Position numbers and translations under genes: made by a program. This document shows, in pieces, positions 7,547 through 15,570 of a stretch of 64,000 nt of DNA. The stretch is taken from assembly GCA_947446025.1 (NCBI GenBank), contig CANFEY010000012.1, forward strand, positions 1 to 64,000. Reading direction: 5' to 3'. The notes beneath the pieces are model-generated. The model was not told the DNA's origin and made no database searches. It saw only the letters and a list, made by a program, of their open reading frames with translations. Origin of the DNA: Bryobacterales bacterium (GTDB lineage Bacteria > Acidobacteriota > Terriglobia > Bryobacterales > Bryobacteraceae). Position 1 is the first letter of the stretch. The number at the start of each line of letters is the position of its first letter.

Positions 7547-8719
7547 TTACGTACGTGCCGCCAAAACGGCTCTAGCCGCGATCACTTCCGCCGCCACCCG
7601 GCGCGCCTCGCGGTCCACTTCCAGGACTTCATTGATGGACGCGGGTTCGCGGGCGGGCATCCGCTCCAGCGTTTCCGCCACCGTTTCCCAGATGCCGGGA
7701 AAAGGAAGCTTGCCCGCCAAAAACTCCGCCACAGCAACCTCGTCGGCGGCATTCAGGATCGCCGTGGCCGCCCCGCCCGCTTCCTGCGCCTGGTAGGCCA
7801 GACTCAGCAGCGGAAATTTCTCAAAGTCCGGAGCGTAGAAATTCCAACACGAAGTCTCCCGCCAATTGATGCGCGGCACTGGAGCCGCCGCCCGCTCGGG
7901 ATACGTCATCGCGTACTGGATCGGCATCCGCATGTCGGTAGCACAGACTTGCGCGATCACGCTGCCGTCCACGTACTCCACCATGGCATGGACTTTCGAT
8001 TCCGGATGCACCACCACATCCACTTCTTTCGGCTGGAAGTCAAACAGCCAGCAGGCCTCGATCACTTCAAATCCCTTGTTCATCAGCGTCGCCGAATCAA
8101 TGGTGATGCGCTGGCCCATTTTCCAGGTGGGATGGTTCAAGGCCTGTGCTACAGTGACGGACGCAAGCTGCTCGCGCGGGGTTTCGCGGAACGGCCCGCC
8201 GGACGCCGTGAGAATCAGCTTCGTCACTCCGTCGCGCCCGCCGCGCAGGCACTGATGCGCGCCGTTGTGCTCACTATCGACGGGGATCATCTCCGCCCCC
8301 GAGGCCTCGCGCGCCGCCATCACCAGCTTGCCCGCCGAAACCAGGACTTCCTTGTTGGCCAGCCCCACCCGCTTTTTCGCGCGGATTGCCTCGTAGGTGG
8401 CCTTCAGTCCTTCCACGCCGACTATCGCCGACATAACGAAGCCGACTTCCGGCGCAACGGCCGCGTCCACCTTCGCCTTGCCCCCGTACACGATTTCCGT
8501 GCCCGTGAACGTGCCAATCGCGCGCAATGCCTTCGCCGCAGCCTCGTCGGCAACCACGGCCACCTTCGGCCGGAATTCCCCAATCTGCTGCGCCAGCAGG
8601 TTTACATTCCGTCCAGCAACCAGTGCGTAAATGCCGAACCGCTCCGGCCACTGCCGGACGACATTTAAAGTATTGACACCAATGGAGCCAGTAGAGCCGA
8701 GAACAGTTAGGAGAGTCAC
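7547..8719 (-). CDS. dxr: 1-deoxy-D-xylulose-5-phosphate reductoisomerase
   Basis: Dxr turns DXP into MEP with NADPH, the committed step of non-mevalonate isoprenoid synthesis. The N-terminal Rossmann motif LGSTGSIG and the central metal/substrate motif PVDSEHNGAHQCL are present, as is LTASGGPFRE. The track places the start six codons further upstream at another GTG. I chose the GTG giving VTLLTVLGSTGSIG because it matches the family's usual N-terminus and has TATTCT 8 nt upstream. The gene is followed by rseP at a 15-bp gap, so the two are probably cotranscribed. Confidence 0.93.
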   Translation of the reverse strand: MTLLTVLGSTGSIGVNTLNVVRQWPERFGIYALVAGRNVNLLAQQIGEFRPKVAVVADEAAAKALRAIGTFTGTEIVYGGKAKVDAAVAPEVGFVMSAIVGVEGLKATYEAIRAKKRVGLANKEVLVSAGKLVMAAREASGAEMIPVDSEHNGAHQCLRGGRDGVTKLILTASGGPFRETPREQLASVTVAQALNHPTWKMGQRITIDSATLMNKGFEVIEACWLFDFQPKEVDVVVHPESKVHAMVEYVDGSVIAQVCATDMRMPIQYAMTYPERAAAPVPRINWRETSCWNFYAPDFEKFPLLSLAYQAQEAGGAATAILNAADEVAVAEFLAGKLPFPGIWETVAETLERMPAREPASINEVLEVDREARRVAAEVIAARAVLAART

Positions 8720-8727
8720 CCGATTCA

Positions 8728-8733
8728 AGAATA
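8728..8733 (-). promoter_or_regulatory. Candidate -10 box TATTCT of dxr-rseP
   Basis: TATTCT lies 8 nt before the preferred GTG start of dxr, matching the leaderless pattern seen at other unit-first genes here. The longer upstream region holds no better Shine-Dalgarno. Confidence 0.45.
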
Positions 8734-8781
8734 CCACTCGTTTCTTTGGATGGGTTGCAGAAGGTAAGGATTTTAGGGGGC

Positions 8782-8851
8782 GCCGGGGAGGTTTTGCTTC
8801 AGGGGTCTTATCTGAGGTTAGTCTCGCTTTGGTGGGAGTCGCCTCCCCGGC
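8782..8851. repeat. Long inverted repeat (10-bp stem) upstream of dxr
   Basis: GCCGGGGAGG and CCTCCCCGGC form a perfect 10-bp stem over a 50-nt interior. No T-run follows on either strand. The 249-bp gap between dxr and the next gene otherwise shows no coding signal. The element may be a palindromic intergenic repeat or a structured RNA region; a second copy was not found by eye. Confidence 0.5.
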
Positions 8852-8968
8852 TTGATTCCAATACTAATATAAGTCGCCCGAAGATGCAAGACTTTTCGTA
8901 TGAATTTTTGGATACAGCCCTAATCGATTGTTTCTATAGGGGTCATATGCCCATCAGATGAGTCCGTA

Positions 8969-9862
8969 CTACGCCTTTTTGATCACAGTCCCGGTCCAAT
9001 CTTCCAAAACACGGATTGCGGAGCAGAAGTCGTCATCCCCGCGCCCGCTTGCCACCGTCGCCCGTAACATCTGTTCTGTGACCGAGCTAGCCGGAACCGG
9101 CACGTTCAGATCCCGAGCCATTTGCGTGGCGAACCCCACGTCTTTGTGCATCCACTTCGCCGAAAAGTGCGTTGTGAAGTCGCGGTTGAGGATAAACGGT
9201 GCCTTAAAGCTGGCGAGGCCGCTCTTCGCCGCACTGTTTTCCAGAATGTCGATCATCAGCTCCGGTGGGATGCCGGCCTTGGCGGCCAGGACCAGGCCCT
9301 CGGAGAACGCCTGGAAAATCCCGGCTCCCACCATGTTCTGGGTGACTTTGGCGCGCAGCCCCATGCCCGGACCGCCGCAATAGAAGAACAGCTTCCCCAT
9401 GATCTCCATATAGGGCTTCGCGCGCTCGTAGGCCGCCTTGTCGCCCCCGATCATAAAGGTCAGCGTGGCTTTATCCGCCCCGCCCGTCGAACCCGTCACC
9501 GGCGAATCCAGAAAATCGATCCCCTGGGCGGCGAGCACCAGCCCGATCTCCACGCTGGCGTCCGGCGCGATGGAACTGCAGTCGGCAATCACCGTGCCCT
9601 TGCGAGCCGTCTCAATCAGCCCGTCCTTGCCCAGGCAGACATCGTGGACCATCGCCGTGTTGCCGACGCAGAGGAAGATGAAATCGGCCCGCTGGCCCAC
9701 CTCGCGCGGAGACAGGCACACGGTCCCCTTGCCTTCACTGGCCAGCTTCTCGGCCTTGCCCGCGGTGTGCGACCACAAAGCTACCTCATGCCCCGCCCGC
9801 AGCAAATGTCCGGCCATGCGGTAGCCCATGATGCCGAGTCCAATGAATCCGAGTTGTGACAA
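8969..9862 (-). CDS. 3-hydroxyisobutyrate dehydrogenase-family NAD(P) oxidoreductase
   Basis: This beta-hydroxyacid dehydrogenase (GarR/MmsB/GLYR group) reduces small semialdehydes such as glyoxylate or succinic semialdehyde, or oxidises 3-hydroxyisobutyrate. The Rossmann motif GFIGLGIMG is at the N-terminus, the substrate loop DSPVTGSTGGA near residue 120, and the catalytic Lys in KVTQNMVGAG near residue 170. The track begins 15 codons early. TTG at this position has AGGGAGG 5 nt upstream and begins right at the Rossmann strand, so it is the better start. The substrate cannot be told from sequence. Confidence 0.85.
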   Translation of the reverse strand: MSQLGFIGLGIMGYRMAGHLLRAGHEVALWSHTAGKAEKLASEGKGTVCLSPREVGQRADFIFLCVGNTAMVHDVCLGKDGLIETARKGTVIADCSSIAPDASVEIGLVLAAQGIDFLDSPVTGSTGGADKATLTFMIGGDKAAYERAKPYMEIMGKLFFYCGGPGMGLRAKVTQNMVGAGIFQAFSEGLVLAAKAGIPPELMIDILENSAAKSGLASFKAPFILNRDFTTHFSAKWMHKDVGFATQMARDLNVPVPASSVTEQMLRATVASGRGDDDFCSAIRVLEDWTGTVIKKA

Positions 9863-9892
9863 TGTAGCCTCCCTGAAAGTGTACAAAAGATC

Positions 9893-9905
9893 GGTGTCAG
9901 ACACC
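9893..9905. promoter_or_regulatory. Palindrome GGTGTCAGACACC between divergent genes
   Basis: A perfect 6+1+6 palindrome lies between the start of the dehydrogenase and the start of the kinase. It could be a repressor site for either gene or a short dispersed palindrome. Confidence 0.3.
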
Positions 9906-9932
9906 ACAACTCCCGATCTCCAACCGCTGCGT

Positions 9933-9938
9933 TAGAAT
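9933..9938 (+). promoter_or_regulatory. Candidate -10 box TAGAAT of the kinase gene
   Basis: TAGAAT lies 8 nt before the ATG, and no Shine-Dalgarno is visible. This fits a leaderless transcript. Confidence 0.5.
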
Positions 9939-9946
9939 CATAGATC

Positions 9947-12499
9947 ATGCCTCTAGCCTCGGGAGACCACTTAGGCAACTTCGAAATCCTGGCCAAAATC
10001 GGTGCCGGAGGCATGGGAGAAGTCTACAAAGCCCGCGACACGCGCCTGGACCGGGTCGTCGCCCTCAAGACTTCCAAGCAGCAATTCACGGAGCGCTTCG
10101 ACCGCGAGGCACGGGCCGTGGCGCAGCTCAACCACCCCAACATTTGCACGCTCCACGACGTCGGACCTAATTTTCTGGTCATGGAGTTCGTCGAAGGCGC
10201 TCCCTTAAAAGGGCCGCTGCCGATAGACGAAGTCCTCCGCATCGCCCACCAAATCACTGCCGCCCTGGAAGCCGCGCACGAGAAACACATCACCCATCGC
10301 GACTTGAAACCCGCCAACGTGATGCTCAAGCCCGACGGGTCCATCAAGGTCCTCGACTTCGGCCTAGCCAAACTCGCCCCACCCCCGCGCACCGACCTCT
10401 CTCCCGAGTACTCCCCCACGCTCACCATGTCGCTGACCGACGCCGGCATGGTCGTCGGCACCGCCGCCTACATGGCCCCCGAGCAAGCCAAGGGCTCTGA
10501 CGTGGACAAGCGAGCCGACATCTGGTCCTTCGGCGTCGTCCTCTACGAACTCCTCAGCGGCAAGCGCCCCTTCCAAGGCAACGACATTGCCGAGATCCTC
10601 GCCAGCGTCATCAAAGAGCAGCCCGACTACGAAAAGGTCCCCCACGAGTTCCGCCGCCTCATCAAAAAGTGCCTGGAGAAAGACCCCGCCAAACGCCTTC
10701 GCGACATCGGCGACGCCTGGGAGTTGCTGGAGACACCACCCGTGCCAGCACCCGCGCCTCCCGCCGCGAAGAGCAACAAGCGCTGGCCCGCCGCCGCAGC
10801 CGTGTTCGCGATCTTGGCAATTGCCGCCGGCTTCCTCTACCTCCGCCAGCCGCCTCCAACCGACCCGCCATCGCGACTGCTGGCGATCGAAATGCCGGAT
10901 GCTATCTCGGGGCTCGCGCTTTCCCCGGACGGAACCATGCTGGCCGCTGGTTCGGCAGCCGGCATCAACGTCCGCCGCTTCGATAGCGACGAAGTTCGCT
11001 TGCTGCCCGATACGGATGGCGCTACCTATTTTTTCACTTGGTCGCCAGACAGCCGTTCGATCATCTTCCGGGCAGCCGGCCCGCGGCTGATGCGCACGGA
11101 TGTGAACAACGGTCCGCCGGTGTTGGTAACGAACATTTCTCCAGACTACTACGGGGCAGCTTGGCGCGACGACGGGGTTCTGCTGATCGGGCCCGCTAAG
11201 GGCATCCTTCGGACATCGGTGAACGGCGACACACCCACGCCAGTCACGATTGCAGGCAAGCAATACTCTTCGCACCAGAACCCTGTGCTCCTTCCCGATG
11301 GACACCACTTTTTCTACAATGCCGTCATAGGCCTCGGAAACGGTGACCTTCTAGTCGGCGACCTGAATACTCCACCCGCTCAGCAATCCATGCAGCCCTT
11401 GATCTCGGGGAGCGTAGGCGGCCCGGAGTCGCGGGTCTTCTTTATCCCCGCCGACCCCGCGCGACCGGAGCAAGGGCACCTGATCTTTCGCCGGGGAAGC
11501 ACGCTACTGGCTCAGCCATTCGACGCGGATGCGCGGAAACTCAGTGGGGAACCCACTGCTCTTTCCAGCCAAACCGTCCGGCAACAAACCGTGATCGGTG
11601 ACACTGCGGTGTTCTCCACCCTGGGCGGCCAGAAGAGTCAGCTCACGTGGTTCGACCGTACAGGAAAGCCGACGTCCGCCACGGTCGGCGAGCCAGCCTT
11701 TCAATTCGCCACGTCGCTCTCACCCTACGGCAAACACATCGCCGTGGAGCGGACACCCGATCTGCGGCCAGGGGGCGCCAATATTTGGGTGCTGGACGTA
11801 GCCTCGAATACATCCACAAAAATCTCCGGCCAAGGGCAGATGCCCATTTGGTCTCCCGACGGAACCGAACTGATCTTTGCAGGCTACAGCTCGAATGGCC
11901 GTAACTTGGTCCGAGTACCCGCCAACGGTGCCGTCGAACCAAAGCTTGTCTACCAGCCTGCCGGTAATGGGATAGTTACGCCGCAAAGCTGGATCGGCAG
12001 CACCCTCCTGCTGGAGGAAGGCGGCGACCTCTATACGCTCGACCTCAATGGCCGCGACGCGAAGCCGCAACTCTACCTCGCGCTCGCCGGCAACCAATAC
12101 ACCGCGCAGTTTTCTCCCGATGGACGCTGGGTTGCCTACTCCTCCAACGACTCCGGCACCACCGAAGTGTACGTCAGCTCGTACCCCGATCCGAGGATTA
12201 GCCGAGTTACGGTTTCGAGCGGGGACGGCCTGCGCCCGCGCTGGTCCCGCGACGGCAGGCTGCTCTATCTCACACCCGACAACACCTTGGTGTCTGTAGC
12301 CGTAAACACCGGGAGCACCTTCACCCTGGGCACTCGGACCACACTCGGCAACGTACACGCACGCTCCGGCTCGAACGCACGCGGCAACATCTGGGACATC
12401 ACCCCGGATGGGCGAATCCTGGTCAACTCCGGCGCGGACGGCACGGATACGCCAGCGCTTTCGATTCTGCTCAACTGGCGGTCGTTGTTGAGAAAGTGA
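9947..12499 (+). CDS. Membrane Ser/Thr protein kinase with TolB-like propeller
   Basis: A Hanks-type kinase fills residues 1-270: GAGGMGEVYKA P-loop, Lys41 in VALK, catalytic HRDLKPANV at 117-124, DFGLAK at 137-142 and an APE equivalent YMAPEQ. A single membrane helix (AAAVFAILAIAAGFLYL) near 290 is followed by about 550 periplasmic residues of repeated PD40/WD40-like strands (SPDG, SPDSRSI, WSPDGTELI, FSPDGRWVAY). This layout is abundant in Acidobacteria, where the propeller is thought to sense periplasmic ligands. The substrate is unknown. hicB follows 12 bp later. Confidence 0.93.
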   Translation: MPLASGDHLGNFEILAKIGAGGMGEVYKARDTRLDRVVALKTSKQQFTERFDREARAVAQLNHPNICTLHDVGPNFLVMEFVEGAPLKGPLPIDEVLRIAHQITAALEAAHEKHITHRDLKPANVMLKPDGSIKVLDFGLAKLAPPPRTDLSPEYSPTLTMSLTDAGMVVGTAAYMAPEQAKGSDVDKRADIWSFGVVLYELLSGKRPFQGNDIAEILASVIKEQPDYEKVPHEFRRLIKKCLEKDPAKRLRDIGDAWELLETPPVPAPAPPAAKSNKRWPAAAAVFAILAIAAGFLYLRQPPPTDPPSRLLAIEMPDAISGLALSPDGTMLAAGSAAGINVRRFDSDEVRLLPDTDGATYFFTWSPDSRSIIFRAAGPRLMRTDVNNGPPVLVTNISPDYYGAAWRDDGVLLIGPAKGILRTSVNGDTPTPVTIAGKQYSSHQNPVLLPDGHHFFYNAVIGLGNGDLLVGDLNTPPAQQSMQPLISGSVGGPESRVFFIPADPARPEQGHLIFRRGSTLLAQPFDADARKLSGEPTALSSQTVRQQTVIGDTAVFSTLGGQKSQLTWFDRTGKPTSATVGEPAFQFATSLSPYGKHIAVERTPDLRPGGANIWVLDVASNTSTKISGQGQMPIWSPDGTELIFAGYSSNGRNLVRVPANGAVEPKLVYQPAGNGIVTPQSWIGSTLLLEEGGDLYTLDLNGRDAKPQLYLALAGNQYTAQFSPDGRWVAYSSNDSGTTEVYVSSYPDPRISRVTVSSGDGLRPRWSRDGRLLYLTPDNTLVSVAVNTGSTFTLGTRTTLGNVHARSGSNARGNIWDITPDGRILVNSGADGTDTPALSILLNWRSLLRK

Positions 12500-12511
12500 G
12501 ATCCTAACCCC

Positions 12512-12727
12512 ATGGAGCTCATCTTCGAAATCCGCGACGCCGAAGAAGGCGGCTTCTACGCCCGCGCCCTCGGCCACGCCATTTTCACCGATGCCGAGAC
12601 GTGGGACGAACTCCGCGCCAACATCCTCGAAGCCGTCTCCCTGCACTTCGAAGACAGCCCCGAGCAGCCCCGCTTGGTCCAGCTCCACTACGTCAAAGAC
12701 GAACTCATCCCGATCGAAGCCGCATGA
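12512..12727 (+). CDS. hicB: HicB-type antitoxin
   Basis: This 71-residue protein has the partial RNase H-like HicB fold: an EIRDAEEGGFYARALG strand pair, then a helix with ETWDELRANILEAVSLHF, the family's 'a.T.eEl..ni.eAl...f' stretch. It neutralises HicA and usually represses its own operon. The C-terminal DNA-binding part is absent, as in short HicB forms. The stop overlaps the hicA start (ATGA). Order antitoxin first is the reverse of classical hicAB but common. Confidence 0.85.
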   Translation: MELIFEIRDAEEGGFYARALGHAIFTDAETWDELRANILEAVSLHFEDSPEQPRLVQLHYVKDELIPIEAA

Positions 12728-12960
12728 AGCTCCCGCGCGACGTCTCTTCGGATCGGGTCATCGGCGCCATGAAACAGTTGGGCTACTCCGTTGTACGTCA
12801 GAAAGGCAGCCACATCCGCCTCATGCACCCCGGCCCGCCCGCGCATTTCGTCACCGTTCCCGACCACAACCCACTTAGGATGGGAACGCTGCACTCGGTT
12901 CTGGCCGAAGTAGCTCAACAACGTTCGCTGAGCATCGACGACATCGCCCAAATTCTGTAG
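12724..12960 (+). CDS. hicA: HicA-type mRNA interferase toxin
   Basis: HicA is a small dsRNA-binding-fold RNase. The 78 residues include LGYSVVRQKGSHIRLMHPG, with the conserved catalytic His in GSHIRL, then VPDHNPLRMGTLHSVLAE and SIDDI near the end. The track extends the frame upstream over hicB, but the ATG overlapping the hicB stop is the sensible start. With hicB this makes a complete and apparently intact type II toxin-antitoxin unit. Confidence 0.9.
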   Translation: MKLPRDVSSDRVIGAMKQLGYSVVRQKGSHIRLMHPGPPAHFVTVPDHNPLRMGTLHSVLAEVAQQRSLSIDDIAQIL

Positions 12961-13016
12961 GAACCCAGCCCCACACCCTTTGCGAGTCTTCGCGCCCTTA
13001 GCGTGACATTCTTTGC

Positions 13017-13022
13017 TAGAAT
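13017..13022 (+). promoter_or_regulatory. Candidate extended -10 box TGCTAGAAT
   Basis: TAGAAT with an upstream TGC (extended -10) lies 7 nt before the ATG of the first secreted-module gene, again fitting a leaderless start. Confidence 0.5.
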
Positions 13023-13029
13023 CCATCCC

Positions 13030-14031
13030 ATGCGGACTCTCTTCTTGACACTGCTCGCAGCCTCCACCGTCTTTGCCCAAGGCAAAGGCAAAGCCGCCGC
13101 CCCCGCGTGCGACCGAGCTTGCCTCGAAGGCCACGTCGACCGCTACCTCGACGCCATGGTGGCGCACGATCCCTCCAAGGTCACCTTCTCGCGCGACTAC
13201 AAGTTCACCGAAAACGGACAGCGCCTGCTCGCGGGCGACGGCTTGTGGAACACCATGACCGCCAAGGGCACCTACCGCCTCTTCGTTACCGACGTCGAAG
13301 CCCAATCGGTCGGCTTCTTCGGCAGCATCCAGGAAATGGACGCGGGCGCGATGATCGGCATGCGCCTCAAGATCCGCAACAACCAGATCGCCGAAGCTGA
13401 GCAGTTCATCCAGCGCAGCCCCAGCTCCGCCGCTGGCTTTGAACGCATCGGCTACAAATGGACTGACCCCATCCCCGCAGCTGAGCGTCAAACGCGCGAG
13501 CAATTGATCGCACTGGCTGACAAATACTTCACCGGCATGGCGTCGAACGACGGCAAGGGCGACTACCCGTTCGCCGACAACTGCCATCGCATTGAGAACG
13601 GCAACAACTCCACCAACGCGCCCACGCCCGCCGGACAGACGCGTCCCGATCCGAAGGACCCGAAGGTCACTGGATACTCTGGGCAATGGGGTTGCAAGGA
13701 ACAATTCGAAAGCGGCCTGCTGCACTTCGTCACCCGCATCCGCGACCGCCGCTACGTCGCAGTCGATCCCGAGCGCGGCTTGGTCTTCAGCTACATCTTC
13801 TTCGATCACTCCGCCGGCGACACGCGCGACTTCGAAAAGCCCGACGGCACCAAGGTCAGCGCGGGCCCGCAGCAGCCCTGGACCTGGCAGCTCGCCGAGC
13901 TGTTCCGCCTGGAAAAAGGCAAGATCTACCAGATCGAGGCGACGATGGAACGAGCCCCATACGGGATGAACTCCGGCTGGTCGCCGTGGGAAGACGGCAT
14001 GAGCCAACGGGCCCGTGACGTAGCAAAATAA
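13030..14031 (+). CDS. Secreted protein, DUF8021-like (copy 1)
   Basis: This 333-residue protein has a Sec signal (TLFLTLLAASTVFA) and two related alpha+beta halves. Landmarks are CDRACLEGHVDRYLDAMVAHDP, FTENGQRLLAGDGLWNTM, RDRRYVAVDPERGLVFSY and the C-terminal GMNSGWSPWEDGMS. The layout resembles the NTF2-like DUF8021 family; I know no proven function. It is clearly paralogous to the gene two positions downstream (same CDRACLE, RDRR, VDPERGLV and GW..WEDGM blocks), so this is a duplicated family flanking a cupin. The upstream ATG in the track is not used because the chosen ATG begins the signal peptide and has the -10 box. Confidence 0.75.
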   Translation: MRTLFLTLLAASTVFAQGKGKAAAPACDRACLEGHVDRYLDAMVAHDPSKVTFSRDYKFTENGQRLLAGDGLWNTMTAKGTYRLFVTDVEAQSVGFFGSIQEMDAGAMIGMRLKIRNNQIAEAEQFIQRSPSSAAGFERIGYKWTDPIPAAERQTREQLIALADKYFTGMASNDGKGDYPFADNCHRIENGNNSTNAPTPAGQTRPDPKDPKVTGYSGQWGCKEQFESGLLHFVTRIRDRRYVAVDPERGLVFSYIFFDHSAGDTRDFEKPDGTKVSAGPQQPWTWQLAELFRLEKGKIYQIEATMERAPYGMNSGWSPWEDGMSQRARDVAK

Positions 14032-14044
14032 GGGACGCCGCCAA

Positions 14045-14578
14045 ATGAAAACTCTTCTCTTACTGACACTCCTTTTCCAAGGAGCCGAACCCAAGCCGCT
14101 GATCGACAACCCACGCGTGCGCGTGTGGGAAAACCGTCCGCCCGCCGGATCATTCGAGTTCGACACGCTCACCGTCTCCGCCGACGGCAAGGTGCAATAC
14201 TACAAGGCCGGTTCCCTCGCCGTCGCCGCGAAAGAGATCATCAGCTTCAAGCCCGTAAAAGTGGCTCCGCTTGCGAACACCACCGGCCTACCCCAAGCCA
14301 TGGACCGCCCCGGCGCAAAAAAGATTCTCGACAACGACCGCCTCACCGCCTGGGACTACACCTGGACACTGAACCACGCAACGCCGCAGCACTTTCACGA
14401 CAAGGACGTCGTCGTCATGTTCCTTGAAGAAGGCGACCTCAAGTCCACCACCGTCAAGGGCGAAGTAACGCTCAATCAGTACAAGCCGGGAACCATCCGT
14501 TTCAACGCCCGCGACCGGGCGCATTCGGAAGAATTGGTGCGCGGCAAGCAGCGCGCTATCATCGTGGAGCTAAAATGA
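14045..14578 (+). CDS. Secreted cupin-like protein
   Basis: This 177-residue protein has a short hydrophobic N-terminus (MKTLLLLTLLFQ). A beta-rich cupin-type half contains HATPQHFHDKDVVVMFLEEG, with His residues at metal-ligand-like positions, and later KPGTIRFNARDRAHSEEL. Cupins of this kind often bind metals or small ligands. It lies 13 bp after one DUF8021-like gene and overlaps the next by 4 nt (ATGA), so the three are one operon. The N-terminal half (IDNPRVRVWE...) resembles the 'n.rV.V.e' opening of many cupins. Confidence 0.65.
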   Translation: MKTLLLLTLLFQGAEPKPLIDNPRVRVWENRPPAGSFEFDTLTVSADGKVQYYKAGSLAVAAKEIISFKPVKVAPLANTTGLPQAMDRPGAKKILDNDRLTAWDYTWTLNHATPQHFHDKDVVVMFLEEGDLKSTTVKGEVTLNQYKPGTIRFNARDRAHSEELVRGKQRAIIVELK

Positions 14579-15570
14579 GAACCCTCATCCTCATCCTCAC
14601 CGCCGCAGTCGCGTCCGCCCAAACCTGCGACCGCGCGTGCCTGGAGAACTTCGTCGACCAATACATGGAAGCGCTCATCGCGCACAAGCCCGCGCAGCTC
14701 GCCATGACGCAGCGTGTGAAGAACACCGAAGACGGCGTCCGCCTCGACCCAGGCGACGGCTTCTGGCGTACCGCGATGGGCAAAGGCAGTTATCGCCTTT
14801 TCAACACCGACGTCGCCAGCGGTCAAGTGGTTTTCATGGGCACCATGCGCGAAGTCCCCAACCTCTCCGTGATCGTGATGATCCGTCTTAAGGTGGTCAA
14901 CAAACAGATCGCCGAGATTGAGAACTTCGTGGTCCGCGACGCCGCTGCTGCGAAGGCGTTTGAAGACCGAGGCCGCCCCGCCGAAATGTTCACCGCCGCC
15001 GTCGCGCAGCGGGCCAACCGAACTGCGCTCATTCAGACCGCCAACAGCTATTTCACCGGCCTGCAACTCAACGACGGCAAAGGCACCTACAATTTCACCG
15101 CCGACTGCGACCGCTACCAGAACGGCACCCAGACAACCAACCGCACCACTCCGTTACCCGCTCCCGCGCCCGCCGGACGCGGAGCCGTCGCCCCCAAGCC
15201 CGACCCGCTGCTAGAAAGCGTGCTCCGCATGAACTGCACCGACCAATTCAAGTCCGGCTACTTCAACTTCGTGACGCGCGTCCGCGACCGCCGCTTCGTA
15301 GCCGTCGACCCCGAGCGCGGCCTAGTCACCGCCATCTTCGCCGTCGATCAAGCGTCCGGCAAATACCGCACCTTCAAAATGGCCGACGGCACCCAAGTGA
15401 GCGCAGGCCCCGTTAAGCCCGAAACGTTGGCAGCGGCCGAAACGTTCAAGATCGAAGGCGGCAAGATTCGGCGCATCGAAGCCGTGCAGCTCGCCGTCCC
15501 TTACGGCATGATCACCGGCTGGTCGAGTTGGGAAGACGGTATGAGCGACAAGGTTCAGGATATTAAGTAG
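14575..15570 (+). CDS. Secreted protein, DUF8021-like (copy 2)
   Basis: A 331-residue paralogue of the first gene of this module. A signal peptide (LILILTAAVASAQ) is followed at once by CDRACLENFVDQYMEALIAH, then LDPGDGFWRTAMGKGSYRLF, RDRRFVAVDPERGLVTAIF and GMITGWSSWEDGMSD. The shared Cys pairs (near the N-terminus and NCTDQFKSGY / CKEQFESG) suggest disulfides in the periplasm or outside. It is coupled to the cupin gene by an ATGA overlap. Its 3' end overlaps the convergent STAND gene by 16 bp. Confidence 0.75.
   Translation: MRTLILILTAAVASAQTCDRACLENFVDQYMEALIAHKPAQLAMTQRVKNTEDGVRLDPGDGFWRTAMGKGSYRLFNTDVASGQVVFMGTMREVPNLSVIVMIRLKVVNKQIAEIENFVVRDAAAAKAFEDRGRPAEMFTAAVAQRANRTALIQTANSYFTGLQLNDGKGTYNFTADCDRYQNGTQTTNRTTPLPAPAPAGRGAVAPKPDPLLESVLRMNCTDQFKSGYFNFVTRVRDRRFVAVDPERGLVTAIFAVDQASGKYRTFKMADGTQVSAGPVKPETLAAAETFKIEGGKIRRIEAVQLAVPYGMITGWSSWEDGMSDKVQDIK

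Noticed and set aside
8746-8961. 71-codon plus-strand ORF between dxr and the dehydrogenase
   Set aside because: It spans a strong inverted repeat and has no motif or ribosome binding site.
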